Assembly (NCBI GenBank): GCA_902622245.1
Contig: CACNPC010000002.1
Span: forward strand, 62,001 to 126,000
Reading direction: 5' to 3'
Length of the DNA: 64,000 nucleotides
From: an uncultured Pelagibacteraceae bacterium
Lineage (GTDB): Bacteria > Pseudomonadota > Alphaproteobacteria > Pelagibacterales > Pelagibacteraceae
The notes under the pieces are model-generated. The model searched no databases and was not told the origin of the DNA. It saw only the letters and a program-made list of their open reading frames with translations. This document shows, piece by piece, positions 1-9,022 of this stretch. The position numbers were made by a program, and so were the translations under genes. Within the stretch, counting starts at the first letter, position 1; every line of letters starts with the position of its first letter.

Positions 1-784
1 TTTATTAACTGTGGGAAATGAAATATTAGAAGCTACAATGAGCTACAGGTGCAGATGGTTTGAGTACCTATGTTACAGACCTTTATTAAAAGACTATTAT
101 AATAAAGATCCAAATATGAGACATGAGTCAGCACCAAAGCCTAGATTAACAGATGCAGATTATAGAAAAGACTATTTATCAGATAAAATTGGTGTAACTA
201 AAAGACTTGAATGGACAGAAAATAAATACTTTGTCACAACTGAGGAAGAGCCATTATTTGATGCCGCAGATATTCTAAGGTTTGGAAAGGATTTGGTTGT
301 ACAACACGGATTTACAACTAACTTAAAAGGAATTGATTGGATAAAAAGACATTTTAAGGATCATAGAGTTCATGCTGTAAATTTCCCAGGCGATCCTTAT
401 CCAATTCATATTGATGCAACCTTTACCCCAATTAAAGAAGGGTTAATTATAAATAATCCACAACGAAGACTTCCAAAAGAACAAAGAAAATTATTTGAAG
501 ATAATGGATGGGAAATTATTGATGCTGCACAACCTGCTCATAATACCCCACCACCACTTTGTTACTCTTCAGTATGGCTATCAATGAATGTTTTAGTTCT
601 TGACCCTAAAACTGTATGCGTTGAAAAAAGTGAAAAATATCAAGCTGAACAGTTAGATAAATTAGGTATGGAAGTTATCCCTGTAGAATTGAGAGATGCA
701 TATGCTTTTGGTGGAGGCCTTCATTGTTGTACAGCCGATGTTTATAGAGAAGGTACTTTAAAAGATTATTTTCCAAAACAATAA
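1..784 (+). CDS. Glycine amidinotransferase (AGAT)-like amidinotransferase, 5' truncated by window edge
   Basis: C-terminal GGGLHCCTADVYREGTLKDYF resembles the AGAT active-site Cys region; NFPGDPYPIHIDATF motif; frame appears to enter from outside the window. Confidence 0.85.
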   Translation, partial: LLTVGNEILEATMSYRCRWFEYLCYRPLLKDYYNKDPNMRHESAPKPRLTDADYRKDYLSDKIGVTKRLEWTENKYFVTTEEEPLFDAADILRFGKDLVVQHGFTTNLKGIDWIKRHFKDHRVHAVNFPGDPYPIHIDATFTPIKEGLIINNPQRRLPKEQRKLFEDNGWEIIDAAQPAHNTPPPLCYSSVWLSMNVLVLDPKTVCVEKSEKYQAEQLDKLGMEVIPVELRDAYAFGGGLHCCTADVYREGTLKDYFPKQ

Positions 785-785
785 A

Positions 786-1835
786 ATGAACGCAAAAATT
801 AATACAAAACGTAAAAGAGTAAAATTTGCTTCAGATAATGTGACAGGAGCTTGTCCAGAAGTTTTGGATGCAATTATCAAAGCAAATGATGGTATTGCTC
901 CTCCGTATGGTAACGATGAAATTTCAGGTGTGTTACAAGAAAAATTTTCTAAAATTTTCGAAAAGGATGTAATTGTTTACCCCACAGCATCAGGAACTGC
1001 ATCAAATGCTTTAGCACTTTCTGCTATTTCTCCATCATTTGGAAATATTTATTGCCATAAATTTTCTCATATCAATGTTGATGAGTGTGGAGCCCCTGAA
1101 TTTTATACAGGTGGAGCAAAACTTGTTCCATTAAACGGTAAAGACGGCAAAATAACAGTTGATGAGCTAAATGATAATATTGGAGGGTTTGGAATTGTGC
1201 ATCATACTCAACCATCTATTGTTAGCATAACTCAAGCAACAGAAACTGGTGAAGTTTATACTTTAGATCAAATTAGAAATATCTCTGAAATTGCACATAA
1301 AAAAAAATTAAAAGTACATATGGATGGTGCTAGGTTCGCTAATGCGCTTGTTTCACTTGATGTTACACCTGCAGAAATGACATGGAAATCAGGAATTGAC
1401 ATATTATCTTTTGGGGCAACGAAGAACGGATGTATAGCAGCTGAAGCAATTATTATATTTAATAAGGAATTAGTTGGCAATTTACCTTTTTTGTTAAAAA
1501 GATCCGGTCATCTATTGTCTAAAATGCGTTTTGTTTCTGCACAATTAGATGGATATATCTCAAATGATGTTTGGTTAAAAAATGCAAGACATGCAAATCT
1601 GATGGCAAAAAAATTAAGCGATGGTTTAGTTTCTAGTAATCAAGTTAAACTTGAATATCCAACTGAGGCAAATGAAGTTTTTGTTAAACTGCCAAAAAAG
1701 ATGGTTGAGCATTTAAATTCAGAAGAATATATGATGAGCAATGAGGAATTAGGCGGTAAGACGGTTAGACTTGTTACAGCTTGGAATACCAAAAGTAGTG
1801 AAGTAGAAGAGTTTCTAAAAACTATATCTAATTAA
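786..1835 (+). CDS. ltaE: Low-specificity threonine aldolase / beta-eliminating lyase family
   Basis: PLP fold-type I pattern (PTASGTASNALAL, HMDGARFANAL, SFGATKNG lysine region). Confidence 0.85.
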   Translation: MNAKINTKRKRVKFASDNVTGACPEVLDAIIKANDGIAPPYGNDEISGVLQEKFSKIFEKDVIVYPTASGTASNALALSAISPSFGNIYCHKFSHINVDECGAPEFYTGGAKLVPLNGKDGKITVDELNDNIGGFGIVHHTQPSIVSITQATETGEVYTLDQIRNISEIAHKKKLKVHMDGARFANALVSLDVTPAEMTWKSGIDILSFGATKNGCIAAEAIIIFNKELVGNLPFLLKRSGHLLSKMRFVSAQLDGYISNDVWLKNARHANLMAKKLSDGLVSSNQVKLEYPTEANEVFVKLPKKMVEHLNSEEYMMSNEELGGKTVRLVTAWNTKSSEVEEFLKTISN

Positions 1836-2059
1836 CTAGGATTTTCTTTTAAAAATTTAATATAGTTGATTACTTCATCAAATTTGTCATCAGGAATATC
1901 TTTATAAGTAGAATTAAATTTGTTTTTTACACATATTGCTACATGAGCATATGGATTTCTTCCTTTTGGATGATTTGGGTGATCAGGAAGTTGACCATCC
2001 AAATAATCGCCAGCTTCCTGAATAAATTTCCAGAGTTTACTTGTATTTTCCTTGTTCAT
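1832..2059 (-). CDS. Conserved-looking small protein of unknown function (75 aa)
   Basis: Intact ORF downstream of sodB on the same strand; stop interlocks with the ltaE stop. Confidence 0.6.
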   Translation of the reverse strand: MNKENTSKLWKFIQEAGDYLDGQLPDHPNHPKGRNPYAHVAICVKNKFNSTYKDIPDDKFDEVINYIKFLKENPS

Positions 2060-2102
2060 ACTGCTTCAAACTTTGTTTTATCTCAAAAAGTTCTAGGATT
2101 AA

Positions 2103-2696
2103 TTAGATTAATAGAGATTCAACAAATTCCCAATCTATAAGATTATCAACAAATTTATCTAAATATTCAGGTCTTCTATTTCTATAATCAATGTAATATG
2201 AATGTTCCCAGACATCACAACCAAGTATTGGTTTTAAGTTATCAATTAAAGGATTAGCAGCATTAGCTGTTTTTGTAACGACCAATTTATCATTATTTAA
2301 AGATAACCAACACCAACCTGATCCAAATTGAGTTATACCTGCTTGTTTAAATTGATCTTTAAATTTTTCAACGCTTCCAAAATCTTCTACAATTTTTTTC
2401 TCAAGTTTTGACGGAATATTCCCACCACCTTTTGGCTTCATGCACTTCCAAAAAAGATTATGGTTCCAATGCTGGCTTGCATTATTAAATATTCCAGCTT
2501 TTGAGTTATCTTTTGAGCTTTTAACAATTATATCTTCCAATGACATTTCAGCCATGTCCGTATCTTTTATAAAATTGTTTAGATTTGTTATGTAGGTTTG
2601 ATGATGTTTTCCATGATGTAATTCTAATGTTTCTTGTGACATTATTGGAGACAAAGCCTCATTAGAATAATCTAGTTTTGGTAATTCAAATGTCAT
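2103..2696 (-). CDS. sodB: Superoxide dismutase (Fe/Mn family)
   Basis: MTFELPKLDYSNEALSPIMSQETLELHHGKHHQTYITNLN and DVWEHSYYIDYRNRRPEYL. Confidence 0.97.
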   Translation of the reverse strand: MTFELPKLDYSNEALSPIMSQETLELHHGKHHQTYITNLNNFIKDTDMAEMSLEDIIVKSSKDNSKAGIFNNASQHWNHNLFWKCMKPKGGGNIPSKLEKKIVEDFGSVEKFKDQFKQAGITQFGSGWCWLSLNNDKLVVTKTANAANPLIDNLKPILGCDVWEHSYYIDYRNRRPEYLDKFVDNLIDWEFVESLLI

Positions 2697-2760
2697 AGTT
2701 ATTTTTTATAATATTTTCTTGTAAATAAACTTAATTAAGTTGACGCAATTAAATACAAAA

Positions 2761-2946
2761 TTAGCTTTCTAAAGCGTTTTCTTCTCTCATAAGAATAGGT
2801 CGACCATCTTGAGCAGTGTTTAAAGGTATAATCTTACCATTGTATCTTGCGCATAACGTAGGTGCACTTCTCACTTGTTCTCCCAAATTTACTTCTAAAT
2901 CTGCTATAACTAATTCAACCCCTTTCAATATACTCAATATCTTCAT
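2761..2946 (-). CDS. Small protein of unknown function (61 aa)
   Basis: Intact ORF, 12 nt after msrB on the same strand; not a recognised family. Confidence 0.5.
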   Translation of the reverse strand: MKILSILKGVELVIADLEVNLGEQVRSAPTLCARYNGKIIPLNTAQDGRPILMREENALES

Positions 2947-2958
2947 TATTCCTCCGTT

Positions 2959-3417
2959 TTATGATGATGGCTTAAATATTAAACACAAGCCGTTATTACA
3001 ATATCTCTTTCCTGTCGACCCAGGACCGTCTTCAAAGACATGTCCGTGATGAGCACCACATTTTGCACAATGGTATTCAATTCTTTTCATGCCAAAGCTG
3101 TAATCAACCTTAGTTTTAAAAGCTCCAGGAAGCGCCTCTGTAAATGATGGCCAACCAGTTCCACTATCAAATTTCGAGCTAGACTTAAATAGTTTAGCTC
3201 CACAATTTGCACAGTGATAAAAACCTTCTCTTTTCTCATAATTAAGAGGGCTTGAGAATGGTCGTTCGGTTGCTTCCTCAAACATTATTTTTTTTTGGGC
3301 TTCTGTTAAATTTTGATTAATTATTTTTTTGGTTTCAGCTAATGAAATTTTGTATGGAAAAATACTGTATAATAATGATCCAAATATAGATAATTTTATA
3401 AATTTTCTTTTGTTCAT
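2959..3417 (-). CDS. msrB: Peptide methionine-R-sulfoxide reductase with N-terminal signal-like segment
   Basis: HCANCGAKLF, GTGWPSF, HCAKCGAHHGHVFEDGPGSTGKRYC; N-terminus MNKRKFIKLSIFGSLLYSIFPYKISLAE. Confidence 0.95.
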   Translation of the reverse strand: MNKRKFIKLSIFGSLLYSIFPYKISLAETKKIINQNLTEAQKKIMFEEATERPFSSPLNYEKREGFYHCANCGAKLFKSSSKFDSGTGWPSFTEALPGAFKTKVDYSFGMKRIEYHCAKCGAHHGHVFEDGPGSTGKRYCNNGLCLIFKPSS

Positions 3418-3482
3418 AACTTTCTTAATAGATCAATATTACTTTATTTGAATGAGATATTTTGACAGTTTCGATTTTAAAT

Positions 3483-3511
3483 TGGTAGCTCCATAATTAA
3501 TGAAGCTACCA
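3483..3511 (-). terminator. Hairpin 3' of the GYD gene (TGGTAGCT / AGCTACCA stem), candidate terminator or 3' stem-loop
   Basis: 8-bp perfect stem plus inner CAT/ATG pairing, about 7 nt after the stop of the gene at 3518; the U-tract is weak. Confidence 0.5.
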
Positions 3512-3517
3512 TTAAGA

Positions 3518-3841
3518 TTATTGTCCAGGCACTTTATAGCCACTCGATACTTTTGTTGCATGATTTGCAATTTCATTCATTGGTGTTTCTTCACAAATGG
3601 CGATATTTTTAAGTGCACCACTTCCCTCAGTAGCCATTTTTATAGCAGCCATTTGCTCAAATGTACCATGGGTTTCAACCATAAAGTCATAGGGTCCTCT
3701 CAAATATGTGTAAGATTTCATTTCAGCACCAACACTTTCAGAACACTTTCTAGCAGCCTCAGATCTATCTGATCCAGGATCTTTTAAAAAACCTGCGAAT
3801 GCTTTCTCTGTAAAATTTCCCATTAAAAAAAATTTAGCCAT
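3518..3841 (-). CDS. GYD-domain family protein (107 aa)
   Basis: MAKFFLMGNFTEKAFAGFL... / LRGPYDFMVETHGTFEQMAAIKMATEGSGALKNI pattern of GYD proteins. Confidence 0.75.
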   Translation of the reverse strand: MAKFFLMGNFTEKAFAGFLKDPGSDRSEAARKCSESVGAEMKSYTYLRGPYDFMVETHGTFEQMAAIKMATEGSGALKNIAICEETPMNEIANHATKVSSGYKVPGQ

Positions 3842-3846
3842 AGATA

Positions 3847-3869
3847 CCTCCTTTAAATGTATTATAGCA
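3847..3869 (-). promoter_or_regulatory. Extended -10 (TGCTATAAT) and strong Shine-Dalgarno (AAAGGAGG) for the GYD gene
   Basis: Reverse complement reads TGCTATAATACATTTAAAGGAGGTATCTATGGC. Confidence 0.6.
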
Positions 3870-3911
3870 CTTAAAATAATTTTTTTAATATTTTATTGAT
3901 TAATAAAAAAT

Positions 3912-4568
3912 TTATTCTCTTCCAATTTCCAATAATTGTGGTGGTTCAAATACTCCACTTTGTATTTCACTGTTTGATATATTTATCATGGATTTTGCAA
4001 CAATTTCTGCATTAATCGATTTATATTTTTTTAAATCTCCAACTAAAATTGGCGATATACATTTCATAGCAAAAATACCTATTTTTTCTCCAAGTCTTTC
4101 CTCATTTCTTTTTCCAATTAAAAATGAAGGTCTAATTACAATAAATTTTTTAAAGTTTAGTTCTTTTAATTCTTCTTCAGCCATACCTTTATTTTTTAAA
4201 TATAAATTTGTTTTTTTTGAACTGGCACCCAATGAAGAAATATAAGTAAAATTTTGTACATTATTATCACTACAAATTTTTCCAATAGTTAAAGGTAAAT
4301 TATACTCTATGTTTATATAATCTTGTTTGTTAGGTGTTTTTTTTCTTGTAGTTCCAATACAAAAAAAACAATCATCACCTTTTATTTCTGACTTAATATT
4401 TTCTAATTTCGTAAAATCTGTTTGAACAACTTCTATTTTGGGATCGATTTTTGAAGTAGAAGATCTTACAAAAACCTTAATTTTTTTATATTTTTGATCA
4501 TCAGCTAACAATTTAAGTAATATTCCACCAATTAATCCAGTTGAGCCGAATATTAATGCTGTTTTCAT
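3912..4568 (-). CDS. NAD(P)-binding Rossmann protein, atypical SDR / HTATIP2-like
   Basis: MKTALIFGSTGLIGGILLKLL; CFFCIGTTRKK; YISSLGASS. Confidence 0.75.
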   Translation of the reverse strand: MKTALIFGSTGLIGGILLKLLADDQKYKKIKVFVRSSTSKIDPKIEVVQTDFTKLENIKSEIKGDDCFFCIGTTRKKTPNKQDYINIEYNLPLTIGKICSDNNVQNFTYISSLGASSKKTNLYLKNKGMAEEELKELNFKKFIVIRPSFLIGKRNEERLGEKIGIFAMKCISPILVGDLKKYKSINAEIVAKSMINISNSEIQSGVFEPPQLLEIGRE

Positions 4569-4583
4569 AATTTTGAACTTACA

Positions 4584-5876
4584 CTAAATTTTCTTAAATT
4601 CGTTTAAATTATTTGGTTCATCTATTGGTTCAGTTGAAGGATTAAGTTCTATACCGGCTGGAGTAATAGTTTGAGGCATAGGTACAAATTGTGAATCTGG
4701 GTTATCGCCAGACTCTCTAACTTGCATTCTATATATTCCAAATAAACCAATAAATGAATGAAATATAATTAAGAAAATAAAAAATCCATTTTCTCCTAAA
4801 AATTCCATAAATAATGAGCACATAAAAGGACCGCAAATTGCACCTAGACCAAAAACAAATTGTAATCCTGCTCCTGCTGCTACAAATTTTTCTTTTGGTA
4901 TAAAATCATTTGTGTGTGCAAAAATTAATGCAAACATTGGCAGACTACAAAAAGAAAAACACATTATACAGATATAAAAAAATAATTTTGATGTAGCTAA
5001 ACCTGCAGGCATATACATTTGACCCGAAGAAATAATCGCCAAAAAACAAAATAAAGCTGCTCCAAATGTTGTATAAATAATTACAATTCTTCTATCCAAA
5101 ACATCTGATAATTTTCCAATTGGCCATTGAGATATAGCTCCAGATATAGCAAATAAAAATGTTACTATTGATACTTCTAAAATACTAAAATTCATCGATG
5201 TAGCATAAACTGCAATCAATGAGAAAACAGCTGAATGTGATATTCCAATTAAAAACGAACTTACAACACCAAATGGTGATGATTTATAAACTTCCTTTAG
5301 CTTCATGCCTGATATTTTTTTAAAGTTTGGAGCTTTTCTTTTCGTTAATAATATTGGAACAAGAGACAATGACATAAATAAAGATATCAGTATAAAAGGT
5401 TGAAAGTTTTCTGGTTTACTAAAGTTTATGAAAAACATTCCAATCGCCATAGAGGCATACATAACAATCATGTAGATTGATAAAACACTACCTCTATTCT
5501 TATTTGTAGATCTATCGTTTAACCAGCTTTCAGCAATTGTATAAAGACAAACCATGCTAAATCCAGAAATCATTCTAAGCACAAACCATGAAATAGGATT
5601 TACAAAAATAGAGTGTAACAAGACCACAATTGAAGTGACAGAAGCAAAAGCTGCGAATACTCTAATATGTCCAACTCTATGAATTAATGATTGTATAATT
5701 TTTGCTCCAATAAAATATCCAACAAAATATCCAGAAAATAAAAAACCTGTCGAGGATAGACCAAAATTTTCTTTAACTGCTCTAACACCTAAAAGAGTAC
5801 CTTGAAAACCATGAGCTAGCATTATAAATGCCATACCCATAAAAAGAGCCCAAGAGTTTTTTATAATTTTGTTCAT
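4584..5876 (-). CDS. MFS transporter (YcaD-like)
   Basis: 12-TM-like hydrophobic profile; GTLLGVRAVKENFGLSSTGFLFSGYFVGYF. Confidence 0.8.
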   Translation of the reverse strand: MNKIIKNSWALFMGMAFIMLAHGFQGTLLGVRAVKENFGLSSTGFLFSGYFVGYFIGAKIIQSLIHRVGHIRVFAAFASVTSIVVLLHSIFVNPISWFVLRMISGFSMVCLYTIAESWLNDRSTNKNRGSVLSIYMIVMYASMAIGMFFINFSKPENFQPFILISLFMSLSLVPILLTKRKAPNFKKISGMKLKEVYKSSPFGVVSSFLIGISHSAVFSLIAVYATSMNFSILEVSIVTFLFAISGAISQWPIGKLSDVLDRRIVIIYTTFGAALFCFLAIISSGQMYMPAGLATSKLFFYICIMCFSFCSLPMFALIFAHTNDFIPKEKFVAAGAGLQFVFGLGAICGPFMCSLFMEFLGENGFFIFLIIFHSFIGLFGIYRMQVRESGDNPDSQFVPMPQTITPAGIELNPSTEPIDEPNNLNEFKKI

Positions 5877-5946
5877 AAAATTAGCGGTGTTTATGGGCGA
5901 TCTAATTTTAAATCAAGACAAATTTGTGACAAAAAGAAAAATAATT

Positions 5947-6813
5947 TTATTTAGAAGAAGATTTTAATTTTAGATATGAGTGAACAGCTATAGTGAATAT
6001 AATTACAAGTCCACCAACTATTGTCTCTATACTCGGCTGTTCTTTGATAACTAACCAAACCCAAATGGGTCCTAAAATGGTCTCTAGAAGAAAAAACAGA
6101 TTCACTTCCTCGGCAGGTATAAATCTTGGAGCAATCGTCACCAAAACGAATGGTATTGCTACACACAAAATACACATTAAAGGTATATAAATCAGGTCTT
6201 TTTCAACTAACTCATAACTTTCAACGAAAAAGAGAGCAAATAGAGCTACTGTAAGCTTACCAACAACTGCTGAAGGTAGTAAATCTCTATCTTTTGCTGA
6301 CCTTATTATTACCGCGTTGGTGGCGAGTCCAAAAGCTGTAGTTATACCCATAAGATCACCAAATAAGTTACCCATCTCTAGAGAGTCGTAAAATATATAT
6401 ATTACAGCAACTAAAGTAATGGCTATAGCTACCCAAGTCTTCTTATCGGGAACCTCTTTTAAAAATATTGCACCAAGGATTGCCGAAAGCATGGGTGCCA
6501 TTGCAATCATTATTAATGTATTTGCTACATTTGTATTTTGGATTGAAATTATAAATGTGATGTTACAAATCGAAAAACTTATAATATAAAAAATACCAGC
6601 ATAACCAACATTCAAAAATGCTTTAATAAAGTTTTTTTTATAAAATATAAGAAGTCCAATTAATACAGCTACAAATGGTATCGCACCTCTATAAAACAAT
6701 AATCCCCAAGTATCTATAGAAGATAATCTTATAAAAAGTGAATCTGGTGTGATAAACATCACAGCTATAAATGCAAGAGATGATCCTTTTTGCTGATTTG
6801 ATATGTTTTTCAA
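5947..6813 (-). CDS. EamA/DMT-family transporter
   Basis: ~10 TM segments, duplicated EamA pattern. Confidence 0.8.
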   Translation of the reverse strand: MKNISNQQKGSSLAFIAVMFITPDSLFIRLSSIDTWGLLFYRGAIPFVAVLIGLLIFYKKNFIKAFLNVGYAGIFYIISFSICNITFIISIQNTNVANTLIMIAMAPMLSAILGAIFLKEVPDKKTWVAIAITLVAVIYIFYDSLEMGNLFGDLMGITTAFGLATNAVIIRSAKDRDLLPSAVVGKLTVALFALFFVESYELVEKDLIYIPLMCILCVAIPFVLVTIAPRFIPAEEVNLFFLLETILGPIWVWLVIKEQPSIETIVGGLVIIFTIAVHSYLKLKSSSK

Positions 6814-7746
6814 CTATAAACCTTTCCAAAAAGTCTTAGCCAAGTTTATCTGAGATAAATCAAAGTATGTTTTTATACCTGTTGGTGATGTTACATTTAT
6901 ATCTCCATTTAACTTTCCATCAATAAAGTCTATTCCTGCAAAGTAAATTCCGTCTTTCTTAATTTTTTTTGCAATTATATTTGAAATTTTTAGCTCTTTA
7001 TTACTTAAAAATGCGATTTTAGGTTTTGCACCTTTGCTCATATTGCTCAATATTGATCCTGATTTTGGAACTCTAGATATAGCTCCGCAAACCTTACCAT
7101 TTATAATAAAAACTCTTTTATCTCCAAACTTAATTTTATTTAAAAATTTTTGACACATAATGTGACCGTGTTTTTTCAATATTTGCTTTATTTTAAGTAA
7201 ATTAAGCTTCCCTGAAATAAGATTTATATCATTACCACCATAGCTATGAATAGGTTTAATTATTATCTTTTTATGTTTTTTGAAAAATTTTTTAATTTCA
7301 ATCAAATCTTTAGTAAATATTGTATCCGCCATATAGTTTTTAAAATTTAAAGAATAAAATTTTTCTGAAATATTTCTTACTGAAGTAGGATCATTAATAA
7401 TTTTTGTTTTATCTTTGATTCTATCTAGCATTAATGTTGTAGAAATATATTCCAAGTTAAAAGGTGGATCCTGTCGGATTAAAATATATTTTGCAAAGGA
7501 TAAGTCTAATTTTGATTTTTTTATAATTTTATAAAATTTCTTTTTTGAATAATCAATTTTAATAAAATATCCTTCACTTACAGTTTTTCCTCTTATATTC
7601 GATAAATTTTCTGGATAATAATAAAATAATTTATAACCCTTGTTTTGAGCTTCATTAGCTAAAAAAATAGTAGTATCTGTTTTGATATTTATTTTTTTTA
7701 AATTATCACCTTGTATAGCAACAATTTTATTGGTCATATAAATCAT
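6814..7746 (-). CDS. gshB: Glutathione synthetase (start may be MTNK at about 7737)
   Basis: ATP-grasp: ILIRQDPPFNLEYI, IIKPIHSYGGNDI, FAGIDFIDG; adjacent to gshA. Confidence 0.88.
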   Translation of the reverse strand: MIYMTNKIVAIQGDNLKKINIKTDTTIFLANEAQNKGYKLFYYYPENLSNIRGKTVSEGYFIKIDYSKKKFYKIIKKSKLDLSFAKYILIRQDPPFNLEYISTTLMLDRIKDKTKIINDPTSVRNISEKFYSLNFKNYMADTIFTKDLIEIKKFFKKHKKIIIKPIHSYGGNDINLISGKLNLLKIKQILKKHGHIMCQKFLNKIKFGDKRVFIINGKVCGAISRVPKSGSILSNMSKGAKPKIAFLSNKELKISNIIAKKIKKDGIYFAGIDFIDGKLNGDINVTSPTGIKTYFDLSQINLAKTFWKGL

Positions 7747-9022
7747 TCAAATTTTCGGAATTTGAATACTTACTTATTATATTATCAGCATTTGTTTTTT
7801 TATTTTTTACAATTTTTTCTAAGTGATCTAAAAACTTTACTTCACTTAATTTTTTTCTATTTAAAAAGTCTCTCTTTTTTAATCCTGATTTTGATATGTC
7901 TAATAGTCTCTCTGCCCAATACGAAATATCCTTGCCCATCAAATTAGTTTTCAAGCCGTTTTTAGGGGCTTTTTTATAAGCTGAAAGCACTTCATTAGCT
8001 TCCCAATTTTTAATTAAATCTAAAGCTTCTTCAAGATTTCCATAAAGTAATCCAGTGAATAGGGCAGGACCAGCACATAAACACTCCCATCCACACGCAT
8101 CCATTGATCTTAATTCGATATATTGTTTTAATCTGTTTTCTGTAAATATTGTTCCTAAATGTGTATCAAGATCGTTAGTACTAGGAATTTTATTTCCAAT
8201 TTCTTTAATTTTTCCATTCATAAAGTTTCTAAATAAATATTTTTTTCCAGATATATAATTACCTTCACTTTGTAAAAATAAGATTGGATAATTCATAATA
8301 TAATCTGCATATTTTTCAAAATTTACATCTTTTAAAAAAAACTCAGGCAATCCACCTCTAGATGTTTCTTGCCAAACTTTAGATCTGTAAGATAAGTATC
8401 CACTATTACTTTTTTCAACAATAGAGGAATTTGCAAAAAGTCCGATAGATATTGGAACTAAATTATTTGCCAACTTAAATTTTTTTATAAAATCTTCTTC
8501 TGAGGTATAATCTAAATTTAATTGCGTACCTGCAGTTTTATACATCATATCCAAACTTAGTTTTCCTCCAACAGGCATATCTTTGGTCATAACCTCATAC
8601 CTTTTTTTTGGATTATTAGGTATATCCTCAAGTTTAGATATTGGATCATATCCAGCGCTTACTATTTTAAAATCTAATTTTTCAATTACCTGATTTAACT
8701 CAAATAAATATTCATGAGATTCAGCACAAGCTTCGTGAATATTATTTAATTTTGCTCCAGATAGCTCTATTTGATTACCAGGCTCTAAAGTAATACTTTT
8801 ACCATTCTTAGTTAACGCTATTGGATTTTTTTCCTCAAAAATAGGTTTCCAGCCAAACTCATATAAATTTTCAAACATTTTCTTGATTTTGGAATAATCA
8901 ATTCTCGTATTTGTTTTTTTATCAAAAATAAATTTTTCATGCTCAACTCCAATCTTCAAATTAGATTTATCCTTTGAGCCTGACTTAAAATGTTCTATTA
9001 TTTGTTCCTTTGTTTCTATCAT
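7727..9022 (-). CDS. gshA: Glutamate-cysteine ligase (alphaproteobacterial/plant type)
   Basis: IGVEHEKFIFD, ITLEPGNQIELSGA, RSMDACGWECLCAGPALFTGLLY. Confidence 0.9.
   Translation of the reverse strand: MIETKEQIIEHFKSGSKDKSNLKIGVEHEKFIFDKKTNTRIDYSKIKKMFENLYEFGWKPIFEEKNPIALTKNGKSITLEPGNQIELSGAKLNNIHEACAESHEYLFELNQVIEKLDFKIVSAGYDPISKLEDIPNNPKKRYEVMTKDMPVGGKLSLDMMYKTAGTQLNLDYTSEEDFIKKFKLANNLVPISIGLFANSSIVEKSNSGYLSYRSKVWQETSRGGLPEFFLKDVNFEKYADYIMNYPILFLQSEGNYISGKKYLFRNFMNGKIKEIGNKIPSTNDLDTHLGTIFTENRLKQYIELRSMDACGWECLCAGPALFTGLLYGNLEEALDLIKNWEANEVLSAYKKAPKNGLKTNLMGKDISYWAERLLDISKSGLKKRDFLNRKKLSEVKFLDHLEKIVKNKKTNADNIISKYSNSENLNDLYDQ

Noticed and set aside
1943-2140. 65-aa plus-strand ORF
   Set aside because: Overlaps the small minus-strand gene and the sodB end; no supporting signal
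3500-3772. 90-aa plus-strand ORF
   Set aside because: Antisense to the GYD gene, which has a promoter, SD and family pattern
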